Shown: piece by piece, positions 1 through 11,157 of the stretch
Numbering within the stretch: the first letter of the stretch is position 1
Layout of the letters: every line of letters begins with the position of its first letter
NCBI GenBank assembly: GCA_001466705.2
Contig: LATX02000013.1
Location: 558,001-622,000 of the forward strand
Length of the DNA: 64,000 nucleotides
Reading direction: 5' to 3'
Source of the DNA: Moniliophthora roreri
Taxonomy: Eukaryota > Basidiomycota > Agaricomycetes > Agaricales > Marasmiaceae
Notes under the pieces: generated by a model
Databases searched by the model: none
Told to the model about the DNA's origin: nothing
Seen by the model: only the letters and a program-made list of their open reading frames with translations
Translations under genes and position numbers: made by a program

Positions 1-1789
1 CTGCGTTCTACCAGTGGCATGTGGAACAGCAGGGATCGGATGCCTACCACTACCTGTTCAGCTAATATATGGTAGCACTAAGAAATTCAATGCTATGGCT
101 GACAACCCGGGTGAACACGCCGACGTTTGTGTAGGAACTGTCTCCAGCCAACGGCATGTGAAGCTGATTCCCAGAGACGACGATGACGACGATGAATATA
201 TATATAAGTTTTCTCGAAGATTGGATGAATACAACCGAAACTCAGTTGACTATTCTCAGTATAAAGGTGTGCGAAGATGCCTGGACCAACATCGGCGGGT
301 TCCTCTAAGCAGAAATGGGTGTTCACAGAGAAGCAATGAGAGTACATACGTTGACGTTTGCTGTGTCTGCAATCGTCCGGCGTACCAGCTCTGAAGGTGT
401 TGACCGAGCGTCTGAGCACGGCCTGTCCTGGAATTGCACCACATAAAAGGACGACGTACCAGTTCTGCCACTCGATTTCTCCTTGCCTAATGCTCAAGTC
501 CCCTCGACAATGGTTGTTGAAACTGGTTACTGCCAATTCGAAAATGCTGGCCTCCACATCACACTTCCTTCTACCACTCCCGCTCTCCGGATCAGCCCCC
601 GAGAGAATGATGGCTCGAAAGTGCTGAAAGTACGTTTATTTTCCTTTTCGTCATTCGTATGAAGAGGTTGCAACTACTATACAGGCACTTTGACAAACGA
701 GAAAGCGGGGCATTCTATTCCATTAACGGCCAATACGATGGCGAGGTATGGGTCCTCCTGTCGCGTACTCTGCATGCCCACGCCGTACTAACTCCAGCTG
801 GAAGTTCGTGATAACATGTATAAAAACGAAGAATGAGTACTAGCACCAGCACTATCACTTCAAGTTGTGACACGAGAAGCAACTCAGGCATTTCTATGTA
901 TACCCGTCTCGGATGAAATGGAACCTTGGAGATGATCAGATTCTCAGAGGTGGCGAGCACACAGGCATGAGGCTACGGTCGATTAGTATTACTCGGAAAA
1001 CTCCGAACGCCAATGATGTCACTATTTCTACGCACCTGTAAGTACCATCCCTCGCCTTTTTATACATATATCCATCCCCAGACCCTACTGCCTAAACCCT
1101 AGCCCCGAACCCCTAACCCACCCCCCCGCCGCTTCGCGGGCTGAAAATGGGCAGATCACGCGATCTCGGAAAAGTCCGAGTAATACTAATCGACTGTACC
1201 CAGACACAGGCATTATGTCGTGTAGATTGCTCCTCGAAGCTACAAGTCTCTTCCGAGGAAGTCGGGCTAGCTAGCGTAATCCTTGTGCCAAGAGTTCGTT
1301 TTCGTCCCGTACCTACGTGTGACATACTATATACTGTAGCAATGATATTGAATATTGAATTTTGAAGAATCATACGTGACATTCAAAAGACCATGTGTTC
1401 GTACTTGTTTTACCGATGGACTAGTCTGCGAAGCAGAAGGATCAGAGTTTCTATCAGCCCTTTGATCAACTTCGGTGAGCTTCGTTATTGTGCCCGTTTC
1501 TCGTCCACATCAAACCATCTTGACTTGCCCCATCATCCACATGTGTACAAGACCATGCGAGACTACACCTCAGCCTCCGGATCTTTGACTTGCCCTGCAC
1601 TTTTTTTAATCCAAAATGAACCACCTTGTAGGGTTTTGAGGGGTTGAAAGTTGAGGAGAAACAAATCGGGTAGTTGAAGGGTTGGTCGATCGACAACGAC
1701 CCCGGTGACGAAACAGGAAGACAGATAGGTGAATTTGGGAAAGTTGGGGCCAGGTGCAGTAATATGATGGAAGCGACAAAACTTATGCA
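1..1789. other. No recognisable gene
   Basis: Several open frames of 70-150 codons exist on both strands, the longest being complement 93-557, but none shows a family signature I know, a signal peptide or a convincing splice pattern. The stretch just before 1790 is the promoter region of the hexosaminidase gene. A degenerate telomere-like tract lies at 1083-1126 and is listed separately. Confidence 0.5.
1083..1126 (+). repeat. Degenerate telomere-like tract (CCCTAA-like units)
   Basis: About six imperfect units resembling CCCTAA (CCTAAA, CCCTAG, CCCGAA, CCCTAA) occur in a row, followed by a C-rich run. Many basidiomycetes have TTAGGG telomeres, so this may be an interstitial telomere relic, but the tract is short and imperfect and may be chance. 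Confidence 0.3.
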
Positions 1790-1796
1790 TATAAAT
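1790..1796 (+). promoter_or_regulatory. TATA box of the hexosaminidase gene
   Basis: TATAAAT lies 34 bp before the chosen ATG at 1830. This short spacing implies a very short 5' UTR or a start slightly upstream. Confidence 0.4.
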
Positions 1797-1829
1797 TCGG
1801 GCAGGTTGGTCTCTATTCTTGCTACCACC

Positions 1830-3764
1830 ATGACCCGTAATTTCCTCTTCGTGGCAGCCCTCGTCACAAGCGTTTCTGCTTTGTGGCCTCAGCCTAAACA
1901 ATTCTCGGCAGGCTCTTCTGCACTCAAGATTTCACCCTCGTTTGACATCACCCTCTCTGGTATTACCGATGCACCAAGAGACCTCGTCGATGCCATTTCT
2001 AGCACCAAGGATGCTCTCAGCAATGACAAGCTCGAAAGGCTCGTTGTCGGACGTGGAGCTTCGGATGCAGATTTGATAGCAGAAGGTGCAGAATTAGCAG
2101 AACTAGTCGTGTCGCTCGAGAGCGGGGGACCCGTCAGAAGTATCTCGGAGGAAGCAGTCGACGCACTCGAGAGCAGACAGGAAGGTTATACTCTTGTCAT
2201 TCCCGAGGATGGTTCTTCCGCTACGCTGAAAGCCAATTCGACTTTGGGGTTGTACCGAGGCTTGACAACATTCCAGCAGCTCTGGTACTTCCATAACGGA
2301 ACTATCTACTCCGTGCAAGCACCCATTGAAATTGAAGACAGCCCAACATACGTGCGTTATCGTTCATTTTCGGGTGCCTGGCGTATCTGACCATTTGCTC
2401 CAGCCTTATCGAGGTCTCATGCTCGATACTGCTCGCAATTAGTGCGCCTATTTTACTATTTTTGATCCTGACCACAATGTGCTCAATTCAATCTTGCTCC
2501 AGTTACCCTGTGGCGGACATCAAACGTACCTTGGATGCCATGAGCTTGGTTAAGATCAACACATTCCACTGGCACGTTGTCGACAGCCAGAGTTTCCCTC
2601 TCCAAGTCCCCGGATTCACCGAACTTGCCGACGTGGGTGCATATGCACCTTCTGCCATTTACTCTCCCGAAGATGTTCAAGGTATAGTTTCATACGCCGC
2701 AGCAGTACGGACTTTTCTTTCCCTGGACGCTATGGCCAAAGCGCTGATGACTTCATTCGTATCTAGCGCGGGATCGACGTGATCGCTGAGATTGATACTC
2801 CTGGTCATACATCAGTGATCTCCAAGGCTCATCCGGAGCACGTCGCCTGTGCTGAGAAGACTCCATGGGCGAATTACTGTGCAGAACCGCCTTGCGGACA
2901 AATACGTATTGCTTCCGATGAAGCTGTCAACTTTACTGCCTCGCTTATTGAAGCTGCTTCCTCCATGTTCCAGTCCAAGTTTTTCTCCACTGGTGGCGAT
3001 GAAGTGAACGAACCTTGCTATCGTGATGACGAAGAGACCCAGCAGGCCCTGAATGCTTCAGGGCGAACTTTAGAGCAAGCTTTGGACGGATTCGTTCAAG
3101 CTACTCATGAAGTCCTTCACAATCAGGGCAAGAGTGCTGTTGTCTGGGAAGAGATGGCTTTGGATCATAATATCACTCTCAAGGAGGATACTGTCATTCT
3201 GTAAGCGTGTTTTGGTCATGATTCTTATCAACCGCTGATTCTGTCACTGTAGTGTTTGGATCTCGTCCGAGCATGTCAAGTCAGTCGCCGAAAAGGGCTT
3301 CAAGCTCGTGCATGCTGCTTCAGATTACTTTTATATGGACTGTGGTCTTGGAGGTTGGATTGGAGATTTCCCTGCTGGGAATAGCTGGTGTGAACCTTTC
3401 AAGACGTGGCAAAAGGTTAGTTTGCTCCTCCTTGGTTTGTCTGTCGCTCAATTCACCCGTTTCATAGTCATACTCTTTCAATCCCACTGCAAACCTCACA
3501 GAAGCCGAGAGCCAACTCGTCCTTGGCGGTCAAAGTCTCTTATGGTCGGAGCAAAGTTCCCCGCAGAATCTTGATTCGATCGTTTGGCCTCGTGCAGCCT
3601 CGCCTGCGGAGCTGTACTGGACTGGTCCGGGAGGCAACGTTAGCGAGGCTCTTCCTAGGTTACATGACGTTGCGTTCAGGATGAGGCAGAGGGGTATTGG
3701 GGCTATCTCGTTGCAGCCATTATGGTGCGCGTTGAGGCCGGGTGCTTGTGACTTGACTGCGTAA
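1830..3764 (+). CDS. Secreted beta-N-acetylhexosaminidase (GH20)
   Basis: This enzyme removes terminal N-acetylglucosamine from chitin oligomers outside the cell or in the wall. Exons inferred from GT-AG borders and frame: 1830-2351, 2404-2441, 2503-2704, 2767-3200, 3253-3415, 3468-3764, giving 551 residues, the usual fungal length. Residues 1-18 form a signal peptide. The N-terminal GH20b-like domain (about 20-165) is followed by the catalytic barrel starting at PYRGLMLDTAR. The catalytic Asp-Glu pair is in GGDEVN (D332-E333), and HWHVVDSQSFP, AEIDTPGHT and VVWEEM are family motifs. The C-terminus ends in LRPGACDLTA. The start was chosen because it begins the signal peptide; an upstream in-frame ATG at 1674 would add a non-hydrophobic leader. 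A TATA box lies at 1790. All six exons join in frame with no lesion seen. Confidence 0.93.
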
Positions 3765-4457
3765 TGGATAGGACTGGATGCGAAATCAGTGGACATTATC
3801 TTTTGTAATGATCACTTCTCTGTACATCGGCTGACTGCGCTATTTGATGGACATAAGTAACGGGAATGAACTGCATCGTATCAGGATATCGTAGACCAGT
3901 GCCCACTAGTGCCGTATTCAAGTTGTGACGTAATCATTTCACCGTGTTCTCTGGCTCTGTCATTTTCTCTCCCTCAAAAATTCCCTTCTTCCCTGGACGC
4001 CAGGGATTCTATTCTTCTCAAAGTAGCACATGGGAGTAGATTTGCACAACTATTTCATCGAGACACATGCCGCTGTGAATGAGATGGAGGCAGCTGGGCA
4101 TAATCAGTTCTCCTGATCTGCTGCGCGATGGACAGGTGTCTGTGTACGTTGCTTGCCTTTCAACAGCTCTGCAAATGATCATTGACAACGCGCGGCCTAA
4201 GCCCTCCACGGCTCGGCTCGGCATGATTTCCAGGTCTACTTTGGTTTTCGAGACTGAACTTCAATTGAACGCAAAGACGTCGCGCTACTCGTCCCACGCA
4301 GGAGTCAAACCGCCGAATCGAAGTGATAAACATCTTCCTTCAACTGCTAGGATTGGAAGCTGACAGCAAGTCAATGGCAGGCCAGGGTGGATCACATCCG
4401 CAGTTTACGCAAGATGATCAATATCCTTAAGGTGCTAGGGCGCTGAAACTTGACTAG
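3765..4457. repeat. Promoter-side segment of duplicated hydrolase unit (copy A)
   Basis: From about 3890 this non-coding stretch resembles 18460-19088 and the split pair 24610-24867 plus 31888-32205. Shared words include a stretch ending in TTCAAGTTGTGACGTAATC, a block around CAGTTCTCCTGATCTGCTGC, and the final TATA region. It is therefore the upstream part of the tandemly duplicated hydrolase unit. The first 125 bases are the 3' flank of the hexosaminidase gene. No coding sequence was recognised. Confidence 0.7.
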
Positions 4458-4465
4458 TATATAAG
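4458..4465 (+). promoter_or_regulatory. TATA box, hydrolase copy A
   Basis: TATATAAG lies 60 bp before the ATG. The same element is conserved upstream of copies C (19089) and F (32206), where it reads TATATAAAG. Confidence 0.5.
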
Positions 4466-4524
4466 ATCATGGTACGCGCGCAAGAATCATCCAGTTGAGT
4501 TCCATCATCTTTATCAGACCTTTG

Positions 4525-5562
4525 ATGAGGACTTTATTCTCACTAGCAGCCAGTTCATTCCTGTTATCTTCTGTCGTCGCGCAGAACTCGACCTCAACAT
4601 CTCCAATCCTCTCATCGCAGGTGGACACATTCATTCAAGATCTATTGAAAGAATGGGGTACACCTGGTGGTGTTAGTGTCGCCGTCGTGCGCTTGGGAAG
4701 CTCTGGATCATGGGAGGTCGAAACGAAGGGCTACGGAGTAGCGAAATTACAAGACGGGTCAAACTTTACGGCTGACACGGTTTTATCAATTGGTTCCAAC
4801 TCCAAGGTCGGTTCCGTCATTCGTTCATCACGCGTCTTTTTTCATCACTTGGACACAGCTTTTTAATGTGGTTGCAACTGGGCTGTTGATCTCGAACGAG
4901 AGCGTCACGCCTAGAATTGACTGGAAGACGAAAATCGGTTCGGTTATTCCTCAATGGGAGATCGCAGATTCGTATGCCTCCGAGAAGGCTTCTATCATTG
5001 ACCTCATGAGTCATCGTACTGGTCTTCCTCGCCATGATTTCATGTATCGAAGAAGCGACACTCTTCCCTCAATGGTACGTGGTCAACGCTATCATAAAAT
5101 GAAGCACTTCCAACAGTGCTGACATACACACACCAGATGAAGAGGATGAAGTTCTTGAAGCCTTCCACCGAATTCAGAGAGGTGAGTTATTACCCTAATT
5201 CACTTCTTTTCTCTCATCCTATTCTACAGTTGTTCCAGTATAATAATATCATGTACGGCGTTTTGTCGTATCTCCCGGAGGCACTGTCAACGAAGACGAC
5301 TCTGGCTCGTTATGTCAAGCAGCATGTCTTTGATGCCCTTGGAATGAATGCAACCACGTACTCGTTCGATGTCGCTGACGCCAGCGGAAACCTCGCAGAT
5401 GGTATCTGCAGAGAAAATTTCAGCTTAGCAACTGGATTACCTGGCACAGGTACTCCAAGGTTCATGCCATATTGGTTCAAAGATGGGGGTGAAGATGGGA
5501 ACTGTAAGTGCTTAAGCCATGGCTGCCTTTTGGGTGAGGACAGGAATTGATGTTTTGAATTC
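4525..5562 (+). pseudogene. Secreted class C beta-lactamase-like serine hydrolase, copy A, 3' end lost at gap
   Basis: The family is a secreted S12/class C beta-lactamase-fold hydrolase; its substrate is unknown. Exons seen: 4525-4806, 4859-5074, 5137-5181, 5230-5503. The sequence then runs through the next donor and stops at the N at 5563. Residues 1-20 are a signal peptide. The nucleophile motif SxxK is SNSK (S91-K94), with Lys the last codon of exon 1. The YxN motif is YNN in exon 4. The third motif and the C-terminal domain are missing because the contig ends. No stop or frameshift is visible in the part present, so this may be a real gene truncated only by assembly. The ATG at 4525 was preferred to 4495 because it starts the signal peptide and matches copy C. 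Confidence 0.8.
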
Positions 5563-5563
5563 N
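5563..5563. other. Assembly gap (single N) inside hydrolase array
   Basis: The left side ends in the fourth intron of copy A, and the right side restarts in the first intron of another copy. About 730 bp before the N is homologous, but not identical, to about 600 bp after it. The join therefore links two similar copies or alleles. Confidence 0.9.
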
Positions 5564-7503
5564 ATCTTTTTTCATCACTTGGACACAGCTTTTCAATGTG
5601 GTTGCAACTGGGCTGTTGATCTCGAACGAGAGCGTCACGCCTAGAATTGATTGGAAGACGAAAATCGGTTCGGTTATTCCTCAATGGGAGATCGCAGACT
5701 CGTATGCCTCCGAGAAGGCTTCTATCATTGACCTCATGAGTCACCGTACTGGTCTTCCTCGTCATGATTTCATGTATCGAAAAAGCGACACTCTTCCCTC
5801 AATGGTATGTGATCAACGCCATTATGAAACACTTCCGACAGTGCTGACATACATACACCAGATGGAAAGGATGAAGTTCTTGAAGCCCTCCACCGAATTC
5901 AGAGAGGCGAGTTACTACCGAAATTTGCTTTTCTTTTCTCACCCTATTCTACAGCTGTTCCAGTATAACAATATCATGCACGCCGTTTTGTCGTATCTCC
6001 CGGAGGCACTGTCAACGAAGACGACTCTGGCTCGTTATGTCAAGCAGCATGTCTTTGATGCCCTATGCCATATTGGTTCAAAGATGGGGGTGAAGATGGG
6101 AACTGTAAGCCATAGCTGCCCTTTGGGTGAGGACAGGAACTGATGTTCTGAAATCTAGTTATAGCCGGTCCAGGTGGAGTTATTAGTAGTGCGAATGACA
6201 TGGTAAGATTTCTGGTGGATGTACCCACATGAGCACTCTGATTCATGATACTCCTTCAGGCTATCTGGCTCCAAACACTTTTATTGTGGGGCAAGCATCC
6301 ACAGACTGGTGAGGTGGTTATTCCGGAAGAAGTTTTGAGAACAGTAGCTTCAGGTGTGACGGTAACTGACTCTGGCTTAGAGGGGTACGTTCAGATTCTT
6401 TGCTTTGATCTTACATGTATCGTTGAATTCTCCTGCCAAAGGATTCCGGCTGCACAAGCCGTTTTGTCACCATCAGTGTACGGTGGTGGGCAAATGACCA
6501 GTTCCTACCGAGGTCACAGTAAGTTTTTCAAGCTCCGTTTTTCAATGCTTAGTCTGAACATTGATCGATAGCTGTCATTGAGGTGGGTATACTTGTTTAG
6601 CTGCTGTATCATCTATTCACATCAATTCACAAAGCACGGTGGTGATGTTGACGGTTCGTACTATCCGTCATTCATGATTGTACCTCTAACAAAATCAACA
6701 ACTTTTCAGGTGCCCACAGCATAGTTGCTCGTCTCCCCTTTGACAACATCGGAGTCGCGGTCTTGACGAACGACGATGATATCGGCCCAATCATCAGAGA
6801 AATTATCAAGTACCGCCTCATTGACGAAGCGCTGGGTCTCGAGCCGTATGACTGGGATTCTATGTGAGTCGAATTGACTCGATAACGGTGCTTGATCATC
6901 ACTGATCTCCACGTACCAGCATAAAGAATGCGTCTGGTCTCGCTGTTCCTACCGACAATTCGTCCCGTCCGACGAATGCCTCTGATCCCTCAATTGATTT
7001 CACGAATCTCGCTGGAACTTACAACAATCCAGGATACGGAAACTTTACATTCTGCCTCATTAGTGAGGAGCCGACAGAGTCTTGCCGTGAACTTGTTGCC
7101 AATACTTCGACGCTTCTCCCTGGAGCAATAAACACCACTGTTCCCACACTCTTGGCGAAAACAGATGCTGTCTTCGCTGAATACGTCGCTCTTACGCATT
7201 CGGATGGAAACAAGTTTGATATCGCGGCTATGCTTAGCTTCGTAAGTGTTCAGGGTTTTGTTTCAGTTGATGCAGAGTCGTAACCATGTTTTTAAGCCTA
7301 CAAACAATCCAGAGCAGCCATTTTGGGCAAAGGTACTCACTGTGCCTGGCTTTGTTGTGGAATTTGCTGCTACTGACGATAGTATTGGGATGGCGGTGAA
7401 TGGTGGTTTCTGGGGTGCCGGTACAGGTGTTCCAGATCCGACTGGTGATTCTCTTGAAGAGAGAGCAGAGGTCTGGTTCAGACAGGTGGCACCATCGACG
7501 TAA
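5564..7503 (+). pseudogene. Beta-lactamase-like serine hydrolase, copy B (5'-truncated, 124-bp deletion)
   Basis: Exons by homology to copies A and C and to the intact paralogue at 38922: 5589-5804, 5862-5906, 5955-6104, 6159-6202, 6260-6384, 6442-6518, 6572-6582, 6635-6653, 6710-6863, 6920-7241, 7297-7503. Exon 1 with the SxxK motif is absent because of the gap. Exon 4 lacks 124 bp found in A (5340-5463); the junction at 6064/6065 puts the frame out of phase, so this copy should not make a full enzyme. The YNN motif and the third motif HGG, the latter in the 19-nt exon 6635-6653, remain. The third intron has a GC donor (GCGAGT at 5907) where copies A and C have GTGAGT. The C-terminal domain continues intact to the stop at 7501. 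Confidence 0.8.
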
Positions 7504-8330
7504 GGCGCCTCTCAGGCAGTTTCTCAGGAACAATTTGTCACGCGTTTTGAACCATGATTTTTATTTCGGCTTCCGAGTGTGAGTACGGTACAATAAACAC
7601 TGGGTGAAATGATTGATAAGTCACATAGACTTATTTGAGATTTGATCAAGACTTATTCAATGCCTTTTTACAAATTGTCTACATATTTTAGACTTGACAT
7701 ATTGAATCCAAAAAAGTCATTTTTCTGATTCATTTGCTCTTGAATAAGTCTCAAGACTGAAAAATGATATATTCTTTATATGTTAATCACTGAGCATAGA
7801 CATATTTAGAGTGTATCAAATACTAGACCCTATGTATTTTTTTAATAAGTCATTTATAAGCTATTCATATGAGGGCAACTTTTTATTCTAGACTTATCAA
7901 TGAAAAGATATTTTGCATAGGACTCAACAATATGTAAATGACATATAAATGAACTTATTCTTGGAATATCAATAGTGTATTTATAATTTATTGCACTTGA
8001 CTACTAGCATAAGTAATTGATAAGACATGTAACTTTGCCAAAACTTATTGATAAATCTATTGAAGGATAAGTAATCAGTAAGGCATGTAACTTAAGCAAG
8101 ACTTATTCTTGAGTCTAGTAGACATATTGAAGGCTACAGAATATGATGCTATAGCATAGCCATTAATAAGTACCCTTACATATTGATCAACATATACAAT
8201 ACAATTGTCAACATTTTAATTGGATAAACCTTGAATAGGTCATCAATGACTTATCAAATGTGAACATTACAAAATATATTATTAATAAGCATAGATACAT
8301 ATTAATGAATAATAGATAAAAAGAGACTGT
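7504..8330. repeat. AT-rich block with recurring AATAAGTC/GACTTATT words
   Basis: This is non-coding and very AT-rich. The words GACTTATT, AATAAGTC and GACATAT recur many times on both strands. Two diverged direct repeats of 39 bp stand out at 8011-8049 and 8069-8107, sharing ACATGTAACTT/GCATGTAACTT cores. The first 409 bp (7504-7912) recur with the same length after copy D (21979-22387). It may be the relic of an old mobile element. Confidence 0.6.
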
Positions 8331-8785
8331 TACCAGCCCAAAACTGTAACATATACCTACTGTGGCTAGAGACAACAGTTGCTGTTGCTCTATAGAATGA
8401 CAGTCACAGTTTACATAAGCCTTGTTGCCTGTCTGGGAGGGTGTTGTAGTGGGAGGCTTGTCACTAGTATCTATATAAATTAATCAGATCTGTGGATGTG
8501 GGCCACTAATGCCACAATATGGCTCAGAAGGCTATGCATGGCTAGGAGGGGCAGCGTGGCACAGCAGGAGGTACAGAGGTGCTGTGCCACACAAGACATA
8601 TGTATAATAGAGATTCTTAAAGATTAATGAAGATTCACTGGTGTTTATGAAAATTTATTACATATATGTGATAGAGATTCCTTCAGATTTCTTAGTATTG
8701 ATAGAGATTTATGAAATTCATTAAACATTTATGACAGATAATTCTTGGAATTCATTAGAATTTATTGGCATTCATGGAAATTCAT
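8331..8785. other. Non-coding stretch with imperfect ATATGT-ATAGAGATT repeats
   Basis: No gene seen. From about 8595 the motif ATATGTRATAGAGATTC recurs imperfectly at about 8600, 8660 and 8790, mixed with GAAATTCATTA-like words, giving a low-complexity appearance. It adjoins the remnant of a gypsy-like element and may belong to it. Confidence 0.4.
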
Positions 8786-9656
8786 CAAATATATGTAATA
8801 GAGTCATTTACCCAGAACCTCCTAGTCCCTCCAGTGCCGATGACCACTCAGCTGCCAATGAACCTCTCTCCAATCCTGACCCTGGAAGTCCTCCCATCTA
8901 TGCCACCTCTATTGGGGTTCGCACTCCTTCACCCTCTGATTCTAGCCTCACGGCCAATGAATCTGATATGGAGAGCATCCACTCCCCTGGAGTTCAGGGA
9001 TGTGACAACTGTGACCCCCTGCCATGGTACCTTTCTGCACTGACGGAACATTCAACCCATACTTCCAACTCCTCCACATCACTTATGCCAATGCCAGACT
9101 CTCCCTAGGCCCCATCGTTAGTGAATGGACCCCTGACCCCAATGCCTCCAAGAACCCAAACACAGGACCCAGCACAGCAATCAGTGTGGGATGACAAAGA
9201 CCTCATAGAGGCATCATTGAACAAGCAATCGTCAACTCCGAACAAGGAAAGGGACATGACAGACAAAGTCTACGAATACCTCTGTGCTCTGTGTGCAGAA
9301 TAGCGAAACACTGCAGCCAAGACTGTCCAAAGTACTGTTGTGAGGTATGTGGGATGTTTGCACCTGGTCACTTGTCTTGAGATTGTGGTCTCTGATGAAG
9401 GTCACATAGACTTGCTCAAAAATACGATCCTGAGCATACAAGACCTGTTGACTATGATAGCTATGGGGGTGACTTCAACACTGACCTCTACGGAGATGGA
9501 GAACAGTGAAGAGAGTGAGACACAGGAGAACGTGCAGGATGACGCAGCAGAGGAGTATGCATGGGTATACTCTGGTCAACAGGAATCATTTTGGAAAGTG
9601 ACCTTGTCAAATGGTACAGTGGCAAGATTGGAATTTTGCCCTTGAGACAGGGGTAA
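8786..9656 (+). mobile_element. Remnant of gypsy-like element: accessory-type frame before the 3' LTR
   Basis: Open pieces at 8731-9108, 9121-9303 and 9340-9645 are Ser/Pro/Thr-rich at first, then acidic, and are broken by stops. The last one ends 11 bp before a TGTTAC LTR start and closes with SNGTVARLEF, much as the downstream chromovirus has a Pro-rich frame ending immediately before its 3' LTR. A purine-rich tract (GAGACAGGGGTAA) precedes the LTR. I read this as the decayed 3' end of an element related to the one at 24868. No reverse transcriptase remains here. Confidence 0.5.
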
Positions 9657-9899
9657 TGTTACGAACACTGGACTACATAGCTAGCATGTGATCGTTTGTA
9701 CTACTAATTTTTCCTTGGTGTTCTATTTCTTTCTCTCTGTCTTAGTCAGACTCTTCTTTCTTTTTCTATTCCCTTCTATGATGATTACTCAGTTTATTCT
9801 CTTGTATTCTTTTAGTTTCTTTACCATTTGTCATCATGAACTCTTTCCTGTATTTAAGTAGTCAAAACTAGGTCTGAGCTCTTCAGCTTGACCTGGTTA
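9657..9899 (+). mobile_element. Partial gypsy-like LTR (U3 and start of R)
   Basis: It begins TGTTACGAAC after the purine tract, is T-rich, has a TATTTAAG box at 9851-9858, and 33 nt further on carries CAGCTTGACCT (9884-9894). The same TATA spacing and the same 11-mer occur in the LTRs of the intact chromovirus at 24868. The LTR is cut at 9899 by the CACTA-type element, and its other half is not found beyond it. Confidence 0.6.
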
Positions 9900-10460
9900 C
9901 ACTATGTACGAGGTGTTCTTTTTATGCTATTAATACAAAGGAAATACACCCAGAATACTGCTATATATTTGCTTCCAGACAACACTCAGGAAATTCTATT
10001 AGTTTCAAGTTGTCATCACATATTGAAAACAGCAAGCATACTCTGGATTTTAATTTCCAGAAGAGTCTGTGTTTTTTTATTATTTTATGATAATGAAATT
10101 ATAGAATTATCCTTTAATTTTCTAATTACAAATATACTAAATTTTCTGCCTTATAAAACATTTAGAAAATAAATATAAGATTTTGAATTTTATATCAAAG
10201 GAAACATGTTAAATACAAAAGGAAAACTATATGAAAACTATCTAAAAACTACTTTAAAATATAGTGTTTTCACATGATTTTCCTACTATTTTCCTAGTGT
10301 TTTCCTAGTGTTTTCTCTGACTTTCCCACAATAGAAAATGTGGAATTTTTATCTTATCTTATCAGCATTTTCTGAGCATTTTCAACCAGAGAAAATTTAA
10401 TGTTTTCTGAGTGTATTTCCTTTGTATTAATAGCATGAAAAGAACACCTCATATGTAGTG
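9900..10460 (+). mobile_element. CACTA-type non-autonomous DNA transposon, copy 1 (561 bp)
   Basis: The ends are CACTATGTAC... and ...ATATGTAGTG, with inverted terminal repeats of about 55 bp (9900-9955 against 10405-10460). The interior matches copy 2 at 16712. There is no transposase frame. The 5'-CACTA ends suggest the CACTA/EnSpm (CMC) group. The flanking triplets are TTA and TAA and do not match. The left flank is a gypsy LTR and the right flank is copia coding sequence, so the flanks may have been recombined. Confidence 0.7.
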
Positions 10461-11157
10461 TAATTGGTGGAAAGGCAAGAAGCAGGCAGTACTCCCCTTG
10501 GCCAATGCAACCAACCACTATGTGATGACGGTGAAGATTATCAAAGCCTTGACTGTCACTGAGTTCAATCTCAAGAATGCCAACTGTATCCTCACCAATT
10601 CTGGAGCCTCGGCCCACTTCTTCCATGACAAATCTATATTTCACTCATATTCCAAACATTCAGGAACAGCAGGATCCTCATTGAAGCAGGGAACACAATT
10701 CACTATTGAGGGAGTCAGTGAAATTCAAATCAAAACAATGTACTGAGGAGCCCAGTGAATCATTACACTCCACAACATTTTTCATGCACTGGAGATAGCC
10801 TCAAACCTGCTCTCTCTTGGCATACTTGACATTCTGGAGTACAGAATGGTTATAGGGAGAAGAAAGATGGTTTTTCATGCTCCAAGTGGTGATGAAATGC
10901 TAGAAGCTATGCTAGAGGAGGGCCTGTATGTTGTCACCGGAGTACTGGCGGCAGCTGTCCATAGCTCAATGGTCACTCACACACTACCAAATGAACCCCA
11001 GTACCTTCACTGGGCTGCGGCTCATATTATGCCTAAGCGATTGGAGCTAGAAGCAAAGGTTCTGGATGGCATGCCAGAGATTGAACCAGAGTTGAGGACA
11101 AGACTTTCTACATGCCAGGACTGCAGACACTATGGACAAAGGGTTCTTTTGAGATAG
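10461..11157 (+). pseudogene. Copia protease and GAG-pre-integrase region, decayed (left copy)
   Basis: A frame starting near 10461 contains NSGASAHF, matching the copia protease D-S/T-G-A motif but with Asp replaced by Asn. After stops at about 10744 it continues to a GAG-pre-integrase region with the zinc-finger pattern CQDCRHYG at the end of the frame (11157). The element's gag and 5' LTR are absent. The same sequence recurs at 11865-12561 after the N, as an unmerged assembly overlap. Confidence 0.75.

Noticed and set aside
93..557. Complement open frame of 154 codons at the window start
   Set aside because: No recognisable domain; composition and lack of splice or promoter signals suggest a chance frame, although an exon of an unknown gene is not excluded.
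4817..5765. Complement frames repeated in each hydrolase copy (for example 4817-5035, 5310-5765, 19444-19662, 32547-32765)
   Set aside because: They recur only because the sense exons are duplicated; they are shadows of exon 2.
7504..8330. CRISPR-like or regularly spaced repeat array
   Set aside because: The repeated words are degenerate, on both strands and irregularly spaced; the host is eukaryotic.
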